64,000 bases of DNA from Vibrio fortis (GCF_024347475.1 NZ_AP025487.1:620001-684000); one strand, 5' to 3'; numbered from the stretch's first letter, positions 41,382 through 51,547 are shown. The notes: generated by a model not told the origin, from the letters alone. Program-made: numbers and translations.

Positions 41382-41416
41382 ACAAGCCAGAAGTTTACTT
41401 CTGGCTTGTTTGTTTT
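41382..41416 (+). terminator. Terminator of rlmN
   Basis: Perfect 12-base stem (41382-41393 and 41398-41409), TTTA loop, followed by a T-rich run. Confidence 0.9.
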
Positions 41417-41805
41417 TGGCCGTTTATCACCGTTTGTCTGTTCATTGCGCCACGCTTTTTTACATTTTTCGTTAAATTTTGTACAAAACCATGAGCTAAC
41501 GGTAAATTTTGTCGAAAGTGTTTTTGCCTTGTCATGGCATTGGCTTATGATTAAATCAGCTTAAACTCAGTTTAAGTGCTTACTTGCTACTCGAACCATC
41601 AATATGTCTATTTACAAGGTTGGCATTGAACAGATAGCTACCTGAGAAAACCCTTTTGCATAGCAGTGTGCGGTTTTCGATTTCAAAAGGTTTTTGGTGC
41701 GAGTCGCAGGACAAATTCCACAAAGAGTGGGTTGTAAGATTGAGCGTAAACGATAATAAAAAATGGCTCTCGACAACCGACGATAATATTTAGAAGTTCA
41801 ACTTT
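41417..41805 (+). other. Long leader region before rodZ
   Basis: Nearly 390 bases without a gene. It presumably holds the promoter of the rodZ-ispG-hisS group. Two overlapping inverted repeats occur: GAAAACC (41646-41652) can pair with GGTTTTC (41672-41678), or a longer overlapping arm (41647-41658) can pair with 41684-41695 with one mismatch. These are mutually exclusive. No pilW-like gene lies here, unlike in some related gammaproteobacteria. Confidence 0.4.
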
Positions 41806-42750
41806 ATGAACACAGAACAAGATACACAAACTCCACAAGCTGCAGCTCCTGTACTGGAAGCTGGTACGATCCTTAAAAATCGACGTGAGTCGTTAGGTTT
41901 AACCCAACAACAAGTCTCTTCTCGCTTAAAGCTACGCGTTAGCTTGATTCAGCAGATTGAAGACAACCAATTTGACTCAGACCAAGTCGCCACCTTCATG
42001 CGTGGTTATGTTCGTTCATACGCCAAATACGTTAATTTAGATGAGAAAGTAGTTCTAGAAGCTTTAGAACACTCTGGTGATATTCAGCATCAAGAGCAAG
42101 AGATGATGAGCTTCTCTCGTAAAACCAAAACTGAGAAGCACAATAGCCGCATTATGCTGTTAACTTGGAGCATCTTTGCGGTTATTGCCGGTATCTCGTC
42201 GCTTTGGTGGTGGCAGAATCAACAACAAGACACGCTTTCTCAATCTCTAGTCGCAGAAGAAACTGCAGAAGAAGTGGTTGTCGATGAGCTTGGTGATGAT
42301 CAACTCACCACATCTCTTGATCTGATTGAAGCTGAAACACCAGCAGTTGAAGCGCCGCAAGTTGTAGACAGTGAAGCAGTGGCTGAAACGAGTGCCGTGA
42401 CAGAGATTGCGGATGCTGACGTTGCTCCTGAAGTAGAAACACCTGTGGAGCCAGTAGTTGCTGCTGTTGAGACTGAAGTTGCTGAGCCAGAAATTGTAAC
42501 GCCTGAGCCATTAGCTAATGAGTTGGTCATGCAATTTAGCTCTGATTGCTGGATTCAAGTTAAAGACGCAACGGGCAGAACGCTGTCAACGGGCATCAAA
42601 AAAGCAGGCCAATCACTGAATTTATCAGGTGAAACCCCGTATAAAGTGGTTATTGGTGCACCAGAAGCCGTCTCAATGACATTTGCGAGTGAACCTGTCG
42701 ACCTTTCTGGGTATACTTCAGGCAAAGTAGCTAGAATAACCTTACCTTAG
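41806..42750 (+). CDS. rodZ: Cytoskeletal protein RodZ
   Basis: Bitopic inner-membrane protein that anchors MreB and helps set rod shape. The 314 residues comprise a cytoplasmic Xre-type helix-turn-helix (about 20-90, [19 protein letters not shown]), a single membrane helix (about 115-132), a long Glu/Val/Ala/Pro-rich periplasmic linker, and a C-terminal beta domain (about 240-314, [16 protein letters not shown]). It is 7 bases before ispG, as in E. coli. Confidence 0.93.
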   Translation: MNTEQDTQTPQAAAPVLEAGTILKNRRESLGLTQQQVSSRLKLRVSLIQQIEDNQFDSDQVATFMRGYVRSYAKYVNLDEKVVLEALEHSGDIQHQEQEMMSFSRKTKTEKHNSRIMLLTWSIFAVIAGISSLWWWQNQQQDTLSQSLVAEETAEEVVVDELGDDQLTTSLDLIEAETPAVEAPQVVDSEAVAETSAVTEIADADVAPEVETPVEPVVAAVETEVAEPEIVTPEPLANELVMQFSSDCWIQVKDATGRTLSTGIKKAGQSLNLSGETPYKVVIGAPEAVSMTFASEPVDLSGYTSGKVARITLP

Positions 42751-42757
42751 AGTTAAT

Positions 42758-43879
42758 ATGCAACACGAATCTCCTATTATTCGTCGCAAGTCGACCCGTA
42801 TTTATGTGGGCGACGTGCCGATCGGTGATGGTGCACCAATTGCCGTGCAATCCATGACTAATACTCGAACAACAGACGTTGCGGCGACTGTTGCTCAAAT
42901 TAAATCGCTAGAAAATGTCGGTGCTGACATTGTACGTGTCTCTGTTCCAACCATGGATGCAGCAGAAGCGTTCAAGCAGATCAAACAGCAAGTGTCGGTA
43001 CCTTTGGTTGCTGACATTCATTTCGACTACCGTATCGCCCTTAAAGTGGCGGAGTATGGCGTTGACTGTCTACGAATCAACCCAGGTAATATCGGTAATG
43101 AGAGCCGTATTCGCTCAGTTGTTGATTGTGCTCGCGACAAGAATATCCCGATTCGTATTGGTGTTAACGGTGGTTCTCTAGAGAAAGACATTCAAGAGAA
43201 GTACACAGAGCCAACAGCAGAAGCGCTAGTCGAATCTGCAATGCGCCATGTGGACATTCTTGATCGTCTTAACTTTGATCAGTTTAAGGTCAGTGTAAAA
43301 GCATCAGACGTATTCTTAGCTGTAGGTTCTTACCGCCTATTGGCGCAGAAGATCGATCAACCTCTACACTTAGGTATCACTGAAGCGGGCGGCGCTCGTG
43401 CGGGCGCTGTTAAGTCATCTGTTGGCTTAGGTATGCTTCTATCAGAAGGTATCGGTGATACGCTGCGTATCTCGCTAGCTGCAGACCCTGTTGAAGAGAT
43501 CAAAGTTGGCTTTGATATTCTTAAGTCTTTGCGTATTCGCTCGCGTGGTATCAACTTCATTGCTTGCCCAAGCTGCTCTCGCCAAGAATTTGATGTTATT
43601 AATACGGTTAATGCATTAGAAGAGCGCTTAGAAGACGTGATAACCCCAATGGATGTGTCTATCATCGGTTGTGTGGTAAACGGCCCGGGTGAAGCGGAAG
43701 TATCGCATTTAGGCCTTGCGGGTAGTGCACGTAAGAGTGCGTTCTACGAAGACGGTAAGCGTCAGAAAGAGCGTTTCGACAATAATGACCTTGTCGATCA
43801 GCTAGAAGCGAAAATCAGAGCAAAAGCGTCTGTGATGGATAAAACCAATCGCATTGACCTAAAGAACCTAGAAGATTAA
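42758..43879 (+). CDS. ispG: 4-hydroxy-3-methylbut-2-enyl diphosphate synthase IspG
   Basis: [4Fe-4S] enzyme of the MEP isoprenoid pathway that converts cyclic methylerythritol diphosphate to HMBPP. The 373 residues match E. coli (372). The N-terminal TIM barrel holds the [15 protein letters not shown] start and GNIGNESRI; the cluster ligands are in [11 protein letters not shown] and [11 protein letters not shown], the latter also with the conserved Glu. Clusters would come from the isc system. hisS follows. Confidence 0.97.
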   Translation: MQHESPIIRRKSTRIYVGDVPIGDGAPIAVQSMTNTRTTDVAATVAQIKSLENVGADIVRVSVPTMDAAEAFKQIKQQVSVPLVADIHFDYRIALKVAEYGVDCLRINPGNIGNESRIRSVVDCARDKNIPIRIGVNGGSLEKDIQEKYTEPTAEALVESAMRHVDILDRLNFDQFKVSVKASDVFLAVGSYRLLAQKIDQPLHLGITEAGGARAGAVKSSVGLGMLLSEGIGDTLRISLAADPVEEIKVGFDILKSLRIRSRGINFIACPSCSRQEFDVINTVNALEERLEDVITPMDVSIIGCVVNGPGEAEVSHLGLAGSARKSAFYEDGKRQKERFDNNDLVDQLEAKIRAKASVMDKTNRIDLKNLED

Positions 43880-43940
43880 TACAACGCGATGAGGTGAAGC
43901 GTTTAGACGTACCTTGTCGTGAAAAATGACGGAAAAAATT

Positions 43941-45209
43941 GTGGCTAAAAATATCCAAGCAATCCGAGGCATGAACGACTGCCTTCCAACTCAATCACCA
44001 CTTTGGCAGAAAGTAGAAAGCGCTGTAAAAAGCGTAGTAAGCGCGTACGGCTACAACGAAGTACGTATGCCGATCGTTGAAGAGACAAACCTATTTAGCC
44101 GTGCTGTTGGTGAAGAGACTGACGTAGTTTCAAAAGAGATGTACACCTTTGAAGATCGCAACGGTGACAGCCTAACGCTACGTCCGGAAGGTACAGCAGG
44201 TTGTGTTCGTTCATGCATCCAAAACAGCCTTATTAACCGTGATGAACAGCGTCTATGGTACATGGGCCCAATGTTCCGTCACGAGCGTCCTCAAAAAGGT
44301 CGTTACCGTCAATTCCACCAATGTGGTGTAGAAGTGTTTGGTCTAGATGGCCCAGATGTTGACGCAGAACTTATCATGATGACTGCACGTCTATGGCGTG
44401 AGCTAGGCATCGACAAGCACGTACGCCTAGAACTGAACTCAATCGGTTCTACTGAAGACCGTGCTAACTACCGCACAGCACTTGTGGCTTTCCTAGAGCA
44501 ACACATCGATGTGCTGGATGAAGATTGTAAGCGTCGTATGCACACAAACCCACTGCGCGTTCTAGATACTAAGAACCCAGACGTACAAGCGATTCTTGGT
44601 GATGCACCTCGCCTTTCTGAATATTTAGGTGAAGAGTCACAGCAACATTTTGCAGGTTTGTGTGAACTTCTTGATGCTGTTGGTATCGAATACCAAGTTA
44701 ATGAGCGTCTAGTTCGTGGTCTTGACTACTACAACCGCACTGTATTTGAGTGGATTACTGACAGCCTAGGTGCACAAGGCACTGTATGTGGCGGTGGTCG
44801 TTACGACGGCCTAGTTGAGCAACTAGGCGGTAAGGCAACTAACGCAGTTGGTTTTGCAATGGGTCTAGAGCGCCTTGTTCTAATGATGGAGACTCTAGAG
44901 CTTACAGAAGTACGTCGCAGTGTTGACGTCTACATGGTAGCAGCGGGTGAAGGCACCATGATTGCAGGCATGCAACTGGCGAATGAACTTCGCGACAACA
45001 TTGAAGGCGTTCGTGTAATGAACCACTTTGGTGGTGGTAGCTTCAAGAAACAATTTAAGCGTGCTGATAAAGTGGGCGCTGTCGTTGCATTGGTACTGGG
45101 TGAAAACGAAGTAGCAGACAACACAGTGGTATTGAAAGATCTGGTTGGTGGTGAACAAGAAGTTGTTGCCCAAGCAGACGTTGCGGCAAAAGTCGCGGCA
45201 TTAATCTAA
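43941..45209 (+). CDS. hisS: Histidyl-tRNA synthetase
   Basis: Class II synthetase charging tRNA-His. I chose the GTG at 43941, which gives 422 residues and the N-terminus [15 protein letters not shown] expected for the family, with GGAAAA before it; an in-frame ATG at 43926 would add five residues and lacks a ribosome site. Motif 2 is in [17 protein letters not shown]; the histidine-specific motifs are [14 protein letters not shown] and [10 protein letters not shown] 9-base hairpin (45249-45257 with 45263-45271) lies before the next gene without a T-run. Confidence 0.96.
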   Translation: MAKNIQAIRGMNDCLPTQSPLWQKVESAVKSVVSAYGYNEVRMPIVEETNLFSRAVGEETDVVSKEMYTFEDRNGDSLTLRPEGTAGCVRSCIQNSLINRDEQRLWYMGPMFRHERPQKGRYRQFHQCGVEVFGLDGPDVDAELIMMTARLWRELGIDKHVRLELNSIGSTEDRANYRTALVAFLEQHIDVLDEDCKRRMHTNPLRVLDTKNPDVQAILGDAPRLSEYLGEESQQHFAGLCELLDAVGIEYQVNERLVRGLDYYNRTVFEWITDSLGAQGTVCGGGRYDGLVEQLGGKATNAVGFAMGLERLVLMMETLELTEVRRSVDVYMVAAGEGTMIAGMQLANELRDNIEGVRVMNHFGGGSFKKQFKRADKVGAVVALVLGENEVADNTVVLKDLVGGEQEVVAQADVAAKVAALI

Positions 45210-45295
45210 GTCGCCCGCTGAGCAACTAAACGCTCAATATGAATATTCAACGCCAGCTGTTTGCTGGCGTTTAAAAGAATCAAAGAGGACAGGAA

Positions 45296-45910
45296 GTGGA
45301 ACTTTACGATAGCGAAGAGCAACAAGTTGAAGCCATTAAAGACTGGTGGAAAGAGAACGGCAAAGCTGTGATCTTTGGTGCTGTGATTGGTTTGGGTGGT
45401 CTGTTTGGCTGGCGCTATTACCAAGACTCAGTTATCCAAGCTCGTGAAGCAGCGTCTGAAAGCTACACTACAGCTATTTCTGCACTGGATGCAAAAGGTC
45501 TAGATGCACAAGCAGATATTCAAGCTTTCATCGATAGCAACAAAGATGCTGAGTACTCTGTACTTGCGGCTATGCAATTGGCTAAAGCACAAGTAGAAGC
45601 GGGTGATCTAGCCGCAGCGCTTGAACAGCTTGAGTGGGCACAATCGGCGACAAAAGACGCGGCATTGGCTCCTTTACTAGGCTACCGTATTGCTCGTGTA
45701 AAAGCAGAGCAGGGTGAGTTTGACGCAGCACTTAGTGAACTAGCGGCAATCACTGATGAATCGTGGAAAGGTCGTGTTGCGGAACTGCGTGGTGATATCT
45801 CACTTCGTAAAGGCGACAGCGATGCTGCATATACGGCTTACACTGAAGCTCAACAAGCTGTTGATGCTAGCCAAACGCTTCAAATCAAACTTGACGACTT
45901 AGCTAAATAA
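45296..45910 (+). CDS. yfgM: Ancillary SecYEG translocon subunit YfgM
   Basis: Inner-membrane protein with a TPR-like periplasmic domain that associates with SecYEG and the chaperone PpiD. It starts with GTG after AGGACAGGA (204 residues; 206 in E. coli). The short cytoplasmic N-terminus (MELYDSEEQQVEAIKDWWKE) is followed by a membrane helix at about 24-40, then alanine-rich helical repeats. bamB follows after 10 bases. Confidence 0.93.
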   Translation: MELYDSEEQQVEAIKDWWKENGKAVIFGAVIGLGGLFGWRYYQDSVIQAREAASESYTTAISALDAKGLDAQADIQAFIDSNKDAEYSVLAAMQLAKAQVEAGDLAAALEQLEWAQSATKDAALAPLLGYRIARVKAEQGEFDAALSELAAITDESWKGRVAELRGDISLRKGDSDAAYTAYTEAQQAVDASQTLQIKLDDLAK

Positions 45911-45920
45911 GGCGCTTTGA

Positions 45921-47081
45921 ATGAAGAAGATGTTTCCCAAAGCGACACTGTGTGCAATAGCTCTTGGGCTGCTTGCTGGCTGTGCGGGTGAAGAAGACAC
46001 GGTTATCATGGCGCCAGTGCCAACCGTAACGAGTGAATTTACACCGTCTCAAGAGTGGTCTACCTCAGTGGGTGATGGCGTTGGTCATTACTTCTCAAAG
46101 CTCACACCTGAATACGCATACGACAAAGTATTTGTTGCTAGTCGTGATGGTATGATCAAAGCACTTGACCCTGAAACGGGTAAAGAGATCTGGAAAAACG
46201 ATCTAGAGAAAGACGTGATTGCGCGTATCTCTGGTGGTTTGACTGCGGGTTACGGTAAGGTTTTCCTTGGCTCTGAAAATGGCGAGATGATCGCTGTTGA
46301 TGAAGAAACCGGTGAAGAACTATGGCGTGTGTCTGTGAACGGTGAAGTACTCGCTGCACCTGCTACAGAAAACAACATGGTTCTGGTTCATACTAGCCGT
46401 GGCATGATGGTCGCGCTTGACCAAGAAACCGGTGAAGAGAAGTGGACCATCAGTACTGAAGTACCTAGTTTGACGCTTCGTGGTGATAGTGCTCCTGTAA
46501 CCGTATCTGGCGGTGTTTTCTGGGGAACAGCAAATGGTCGATTGGCTGCTGCTATCGTTGAACGTGGTCAGCTTATTTGGCAACAGCCAGTAGGCACACC
46601 AAAAGGTGCGACCGAGATCGACCGTCTTGTGGATGTTGACTCTTCACCAGTTGTTTTGGGTGGCACTCTTTACACGGTTGGTATTAATGGCCAATTGATT
46701 GCGATTGACCTACGCTCGGGTAAACCTGTGTGGAAGCGTAACTACTCTTCTGCGATTGACCTAGCGAGTGATGGTAGCCGCTTATTCGTTGTGACAGATA
46801 ACGATCACCTAGCCGCGGTTGATGCGCGCAGTGGTACCGAGATTTGGAGTACATCGCTGCTTGAAAACCGTTTACTAACGGCACCTGCTATCATTAACGG
46901 ATATGTGGTTGTGGGTGACACAGAAGGTTACTTACACTGGCTAGACCGTGCGACAGGTGATTTTGTGGCGCAGCAGCTGGTGGATGACAGTGGCTTTGCA
47001 GTAGCACCGATTGAGCTAGCTGGCGGTTACCTCGTCGTGACTCGCAACGGCGATGTAAAGAAACTGACGATTAGCCAATAA
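45921..47081 (+). CDS. bamB: Outer-membrane assembly lipoprotein BamB
   Basis: Lipoprotein of the BAM complex that inserts beta-barrels into the outer membrane. The lipobox LLAGC places lipidated Cys21 after the signal peptide. The rest of the 386 residues forms an eight-bladed PQQ-type propeller; repeated blade motifs such as ALDPETGKEIWK, AVDEETGEELWR and ALDQETGEEKWT are clear. It ends this gene group with a terminator before der. Confidence 0.96.
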   Translation: MKKMFPKATLCAIALGLLAGCAGEEDTVIMAPVPTVTSEFTPSQEWSTSVGDGVGHYFSKLTPEYAYDKVFVASRDGMIKALDPETGKEIWKNDLEKDVIARISGGLTAGYGKVFLGSENGEMIAVDEETGEELWRVSVNGEVLAAPATENNMVLVHTSRGMMVALDQETGEEKWTISTEVPSLTLRGDSAPVTVSGGVFWGTANGRLAAAIVERGQLIWQQPVGTPKGATEIDRLVDVDSSPVVLGGTLYTVGINGQLIAIDLRSGKPVWKRNYSSAIDLASDGSRLFVVTDNDHLAAVDARSGTEIWSTSLLENRLLTAPAIINGYVVVGDTEGYLHWLDRATGDFVAQQLVDDSGFAVAPIELAGGYLVVTRNGDVKKLTISQ

Positions 47082-47102
47082 AAGCGTGATATAATTCACA
47101 GT

Positions 47103-47137
47103 CGGCTCCTGGTTGGTAACAGCCAGGGGCCGTTTTG
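47103..47137 (+). terminator. Terminator after bamB
   Basis: Ten-base GC-rich stem with one G-T pair (47103-47112 and 47123-47132) and a T-rich tail. Confidence 0.8.
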
Positions 47138-47240
47138 TTGTTGTAAAATTAATAAAGCGTGTGGTTATAGGTAAGAGTTTAAACTTGCGAACAAGTGTTT
47201 ACCTATAACTACATTAAGAAAAGAAATTGTAGAGGTTGTT

Positions 47241-48722
47241 ATGGTACCTGTTGTTGCTCTAGTAGGGCGTCCGAACGTAGGTAAGTCTACGTTGTTTAAC
47301 CGATTGACTCGAACTCGCGATGCATTGGTTGCGGATTTTCCTGGCTTAACGCGTGACCGTAAATATGGCCAAGCTCAGCTTGGTGAACACGAATTTATTG
47401 TTATCGACACCGGCGGTATCGACGGTACTGAGGAAGGTGTTGAAACAAAAATGGCAGAGCAGTCATTAGCGGCGATTGATGAAGCTGATGTTGTACTGTT
47501 CATGGTAGACGGCCGTGCGGGTCTAACACCATCTGACGTTGCAATTGCGAAGCACCTTCGTCAGCTAGAAAAGCCTTCTATGCTGGTTGTAAACAAGGTT
47601 GATGGTATCGACCCTGATGCAGCAAGTGCGGATTTTTGGCAGCTAGGTGTTGAAGACATGTACCAAATTGCTGCGGCTCACGGTCGTGGTGTAACGGCTC
47701 TTATCGATCTAGCGCTAAACCCATTCGCAGAAGCACTAAAAGCGGAAGCGGGTGAAGTGAGCGATCTGACTGAGTTTGAAGATGAAGAAGCTGAGCAAGT
47801 TGATTTCACAGAAGAAGAAGCGGAAGCAGAATTCCAACGTCTTCAAGATCAACCAATCAAGCTCGCGATCATTGGTCGTCCAAACGTAGGTAAATCAACG
47901 CTAACTAACCGTATCCTAGGTGAAGAGCGTGTGGTTGTTTACGATATGCCGGGCACAACGCGTGACTCTATTTACATTCCAATGAGCCGCGATGAGCGTG
48001 AATACGTTCTAATCGATACTGCGGGTGTACGTCGTCGTAAAAACATCAATGAAACCGTTGAGAAGTTCTCAGTAGTTAAAACACTGAAAGCGGTAGAAGA
48101 TGCAAACGTTGTATTGCTGGTAATCGACGCTCGTGAAAACATTTCTGATCAAGACTTGAGCTTACTAGGTTTTGCTTTGAACGCAGGTCGTTCAATCGTA
48201 ATCGCAGTAAACAAGTGGGATGGCCTAGATAACGACGTAAAAGAGCGCGTTAAGAAAGAGCTGGACCGTCGTCTTGGTTTCGTAGACTTTGCACGTATCC
48301 ACTTCATTTCAGCATTACACGGCACAGGTGTTGGTCACTTGTTTGAATCTGTTCAAGAAGCTTACAAGTCAGCGACGACACGTGTAGGTACTTCAGTACT
48401 GACGCGTATCATGAAGATGGCAACGGATGATCACCAACCACCAATGGTTCGTGGTCGCCGTGTGAAACTGAAGTACGCGCACGCAGGTGGTTACAACCCA
48501 CCAATCGTAGTTATTCACGGTAACCAAGTTCGTGAACTGCCAGATTCGTACAAGCGTTACTTGATGAACTACTACCGCCGTTCTCTAGAGATCATGGGTA
48601 CACCGATTCGTATTCAGTTCCAAAACAGTGAGAACCCATTTGAAGGTAAGACAAACAAGCTAACTATCTCTCAAGAGCGTAAACGTAAGCGCATGATGAG
48701 CATGATGAAAGGCCGTAAGTAA
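47241..48722 (+). CDS. der: GTPase Der (EngA)
   Basis: Essential tandem-domain GTPase for 50S ribosomal subunit assembly. Both G domains show the P-loop GRPNVGKST (about residues 8-16 and 212-220), the G3 motifs DTGGI and DTAGV, and G4 NKVD and NKWD; a KH-like domain occupies the C-terminus. The linker between the G domains is strongly acidic ([19 protein letters not shown]). Length is 493 residues (490 in E. coli). Flanked by terminators on both sides. Confidence 0.98.
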   Translation: MVPVVALVGRPNVGKSTLFNRLTRTRDALVADFPGLTRDRKYGQAQLGEHEFIVIDTGGIDGTEEGVETKMAEQSLAAIDEADVVLFMVDGRAGLTPSDVAIAKHLRQLEKPSMLVVNKVDGIDPDAASADFWQLGVEDMYQIAAAHGRGVTALIDLALNPFAEALKAEAGEVSDLTEFEDEEAEQVDFTEEEAEAEFQRLQDQPIKLAIIGRPNVGKSTLTNRILGEERVVVYDMPGTTRDSIYIPMSRDEREYVLIDTAGVRRRKNINETVEKFSVVKTLKAVEDANVVLLVIDARENISDQDLSLLGFALNAGRSIVIAVNKWDGLDNDVKERVKKELDRRLGFVDFARIHFISALHGTGVGHLFESVQEAYKSATTRVGTSVLTRIMKMATDDHQPPMVRGRRVKLKYAHAGGYNPPIVVIHGNQVRELPDSYKRYLMNYYRRSLEIMGTPIRIQFQNSENPFEGKTNKLTISQERKRKRMMSMMKGRK

Positions 48723-48740
48723 CCTTTACACCAGATTTGA

Positions 48741-48768
48741 TACCCGAGCCGAGCTCGGGTATTTTTTT
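48741..48768 (+). terminator. Terminator of der
   Basis: Perfect nine-base stem (TACCCGAGC and its complement), three-base loop, then seven T residues. Confidence 0.9.
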
Positions 48769-48796
48769 AAGCAAAATTTATTAGAACTCAAAAGCC

Positions 48797-49684
48797 ATGA
48801 CCACATCGATTCAAATTACTCCAACCATCACTCAGTTCTGTCACCAAATCTGGAGCTTAACTGCCACCGCGCAGCATATAGAGCAGCAAGCAGATAAAAC
48901 GTACCTGATTGTAGATAAAACCCCATTTCATCCAGTTAGTCATATTTGGCCTGATCACCCTGCAGACCGAGGTTACATTGCGGTAGGCCAACAGCAGATA
49001 GAAGTAGAAGATTGTCTTGTTGGCGCGATAGAACAATCTACTGGAAAACTCTACGTTGCAGAAGATATTCCTGTTAAGCGTGATACGGAGGGCTGGGTGT
49101 TTGTCGTGGTTCATCAACTATCAGCTTCTGCAGAAGCTGTTGAGCTTGGTCAGCTAGTTGAACTTCATGTCGATCAAGACTATCAAGATAGCCTTAGTCG
49201 TGGGCACAGTGCAGGACACGTCGCATATCTTGCTTTAAATCAAGTGCTTGCAGAGCAATACTGGCGTAAAGACGCAGACAGAAAAGATCCATTAGGCCAT
49301 TATGATTTCAATAGCTACGCGCAAGTAACGAGCTTTGTCACTCCAGATTTATGCACCGATAAATACCGTTTAGGAAAAACGCTTAAAAAGCGCGGTCTCA
49401 ATGTTGCGAATATGGTGGAAAATCTTTCTGAGATTGAAGACTTGGTCAATCAAACGATCGCTGTTTGGTTAGAGCATAAAAGTGCAGTTGCAATGAAACT
49501 GGATGGTGAATGTTTGACAGATTCTCGTTACTGGCAATGGCAGAAAAATGAAAACACTTTAATTTCAATCCCTTGTGGTGGTACTCATATCAATAGTACT
49601 TCTGAGCTCGGCCGTCTGACCGTGAGTTTAGCAAAACTTGATGACCAGCATATTGAAATGCAGACGCATGTAAATCGACGATAA
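48797..49684 (+). CDS. AlaX-like alanyl-tRNA editing protein
   Basis: Free-standing relative of the editing domain of alanyl-tRNA synthetase, which hydrolyses wrongly charged Ser- or Gly-tRNA-Ala. The zinc-site motifs are intact: His137 and His141 in RGHSAGHVAYL, and Cys260 and His264 in IPCGGTHINSTSELG. The N-terminal half is a small beta barrel like that of AlaRS (FHPVSHIWPDHPADRGY). At 295 residues it is longer than AlaX-S (about 150) and near AlaX-M. It is placed between der and the GGDEF gene. Substrate preference cannot be read from the sequence. Confidence 0.82.
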   Translation: MTTSIQITPTITQFCHQIWSLTATAQHIEQQADKTYLIVDKTPFHPVSHIWPDHPADRGYIAVGQQQIEVEDCLVGAIEQSTGKLYVAEDIPVKRDTEGWVFVVVHQLSASAEAVELGQLVELHVDQDYQDSLSRGHSAGHVAYLALNQVLAEQYWRKDADRKDPLGHYDFNSYAQVTSFVTPDLCTDKYRLGKTLKKRGLNVANMVENLSEIEDLVNQTIAVWLEHKSAVAMKLDGECLTDSRYWQWQKNENTLISIPCGGTHINSTSELGRLTVSLAKLDDQHIEMQTHVNRR

Positions 49685-49971
49685 CTGGTTACAGATCGAA
49701 TTGTGATATTCTGATGGTGTAGCTTTTTAATGCCACTTTTAGATTTATATTCTTTTTAAAATCCAAATGCAGCACATGTAACTTATGCTTTCGGTGTGTG
49801 GTGATATAAATATTCTTTTTGGGGTAGATCGCTGATCAAAATAGATAAAGCGAAAGATCAACCTATGATCTTCAGTTATGTGTCATGGTTATTTAGTGTG
49901 TTATTATTGAGTAAAAAGTAAACTTGCATAAGAACGGGTTGCTATCAATACACTTGATAAAGTTGTTGTGA

Positions 49972-50970
49972 ATGGAAAAAGAATTTTTATTGGAAGCTCA
50001 CCGCTCAGTAAATAGCTTACTACGTAAGCTTGCACTCGGAATGGAGCGTAAAGAGCTGAATGAGAAGATCGTTCAGCTCACTGAGCATCTTTTCGGCGAG
50101 CGTATGGCGTCGATATTACTACTGAACACTGAGAAACAGACCTTACACTTAGAATACGCGCCCAACCTTCCTCAGTTTTACAATGAGAAAATTGAGGGAG
50201 TCGAGATCGGTGAGGGTATTGGTTCGTGTGGGGAGTCAGCGGCCCTCAAACAAGCCGTTATTGTTTCGGATATCAACCAGCATCCTAATTGGGCTGCTTT
50301 CTTACCGTTGACGCAACAAGCCAATCTTCATGCTTGTTGGTCGGTTCCTATTCTCTCATCCAATGATCATGTCCTTGGTACTTTTGCTATTTACAGCCAA
50401 TTTCCTTCAGAGCCTCATGAGTTTGAAGTTGAAATACTGGAGCTGTTGGCATCCCTCTATTCAGTTGCCCTCGAGAAATATGAGCTAGAGGATCAACTTC
50501 AATATTACGCGACTCGTGATTCCTTAACGCGTTGTCTGAATCGTCGAGCACTGCTTTGTGAAGCTAAGAAGGTTCTGAAAAAGCGCTGTTTTGGTGAAAA
50601 GATCATGGGGTGTATGTTTGTCGATGTCGATAAGTTTAAATCGATCAATGACACCTACGGGCATCGCTTTGGTGATGAAATCCTTCAGAGAGTCGCCAAG
50701 GTTCTCGACGATGCGACGACAGCCTGCGCCAAAGTAGGGCGTTATGGTGGAGATGAGTTTGTGGTGTTCTCCTGCTTTAACTCTGAAGAGACCTTCTCCA
50801 GCACATATCGAGTACTCAACAGAACGCTGCAAGATGCGTTGTACATTGATGGAACTCAGTTTTCTGTCAGTGTTGGGATGGCGTTTGAAAAAAATCCCAA
50901 TGGCTTAGGTGGATTGATTGCGGAAGCAGACAAGAACATGTACCAAATCAAGCAATCAAAAGTACACTAA
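49972..50970 (+). CDS. GAF-domain diguanylate cyclase (GGDEF)
   Basis: 332-residue soluble protein predicted to make cyclic di-GMP from two GTP. Residues about 25-170 form a GAF sensor (MASILLLNTEKQTLHLEYAPNL near 45-66, GEGIGSCGESAAL near 80-92); residues about 178-330 are the catalytic domain with an intact GGDEF at 259-263 (GRYGGDEFVVF). The RxxD inhibitory site normally found five residues before the motif is absent (TACA instead). No membrane segments. The ligand is unknown. It has a weak ribosome site after a 287-base AT-rich gap in which I saw no other feature. Confidence 0.9.
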   Translation: MEKEFLLEAHRSVNSLLRKLALGMERKELNEKIVQLTEHLFGERMASILLLNTEKQTLHLEYAPNLPQFYNEKIEGVEIGEGIGSCGESAALKQAVIVSDINQHPNWAAFLPLTQQANLHACWSVPILSSNDHVLGTFAIYSQFPSEPHEFEVEILELLASLYSVALEKYELEDQLQYYATRDSLTRCLNRRALLCEAKKVLKKRCFGEKIMGCMFVDVDKFKSINDTYGHRFGDEILQRVAKVLDDATTACAKVGRYGGDEFVVFSCFNSEETFSSTYRVLNRTLQDALYIDGTQFSVSVGMAFEKNPNGLGGLIAEADKNMYQIKQSKVH

Positions 50971-51009
50971 GCGTAGAGTTAGCCCTAGTTGATGATTTAG
51001 GAATCCGAT

Positions 51010-51237
51010 ATGAGCGAAAATATCTGCCCTCAGTGTCAGTCTGAATTAGGTTGGGATGGGCAATACCACTGCGAAACTTGTGCTATGCATTTCACTAAAG
51101 TTGGTTACTGCCCAGATTGCCAAAGTCAGCTCGAGAAGCTTCAGGCGTGTGGTGCAGCCAGTTACTTCTGTAACGATAAGTGCAATGAACTCAAGTCTAA
51201 GTCGAGAGTGACGTTTGAGTTTAAGCCCTGTACTTAA
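51010..51237 (+). CDS. yfgJ: YfgJ-like double zinc-ribbon protein
   Basis: 75-residue protein with paired CxxC motifs for zinc: CPQCQSEL and CETCAMHF, then CPDCQSQL and CNDKC. This is the pattern of the YfgJ/DUF1407 family, whose E. coli member also lies next to der. Function unknown; such ribbons often bind nucleic acid or partner proteins. The AGGAAT ribosome site is good, 39 bases after the GGDEF gene. It marks the left edge of the urea module. Confidence 0.85.
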   Translation: MSENICPQCQSELGWDGQYHCETCAMHFTKVGYCPDCQSQLEKLQACGAASYFCNDKCNELKSKSRVTFEFKPCT

Positions 51238-51307
51238 CCGCGATAAGTACTTAAGCGCGATATAAGCTGACTGCTCTTTGCCTCGCCTTAGAATACCTTC
51301 AAAATTT

Positions 51308-51334
51308 AAGCCCAGTTCTCAATGAGCTGGGCTT
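51308..51334 (+). terminator. Terminator after yfgJ
   Basis: Stem of eight or more pairs (AAGCCCAG with CTGGGCTT) and then TATATTTTCC; it closes the transcript before the urea module. Confidence 0.7.
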
Positions 51335-51377
51335 TATATTTTCCTCATGTTTCATATTGGTTCATTCCTAAGACTGC

Positions 51378-51419
51378 TGCACCATCATGAATCAGCTCCT
51401 ATCGTGCATATTGCACCAT
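51378..51419 (+). promoter_or_regulatory. Possible NtrC-like enhancer sites
   Basis: Two direct copies of TGCACCAT (51378-51385 and 51412-51419) and a palindrome GTGCA-TAT-TGCAC (51404-51416), 70-110 bases before the sigma-54 element. The half-sites resemble NtrC boxes (TGCAC/GTGCA), but their spacing does not fit the canonical site, so this is tentative. Confidence 0.35.
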
Positions 51420-51487
51420 ATTTGTTTTTAACGAAATTAAATGACATAAAATCAATGAATTAAGTTAAATTTGATTTTGTCGGCAGC

Positions 51488-51504
51488 TTGGCACTCTTCT
51501 TGTA
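51488..51504 (+). promoter_or_regulatory. Sigma-54 -24/-12 promoter of urtA
   Basis: TTGGCAC-N5-TTGTA. The -24 part is perfect and the GG and G of the two elements are 12 bases apart as required; the -12 part has GT instead of GC. It is 43 bases before the urtA ATG. Confidence 0.65.
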
Positions 51505-51547
51505 ATTCTGTAATTGGATAATAAAAAACAATTATGGAGTAACAACT

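Noticed and set aside
41363..41805. A pilW gene between rlmN and rodZ as in some relatives
   Set aside because: No open frame of suitable length exists in this gap, so none is annotated.
51238..51547. Dedicated urease regulator or integrase at the left border of the urea module
   Set aside because: No reading frame of note in the gap; only a terminator and the promoter region are present.
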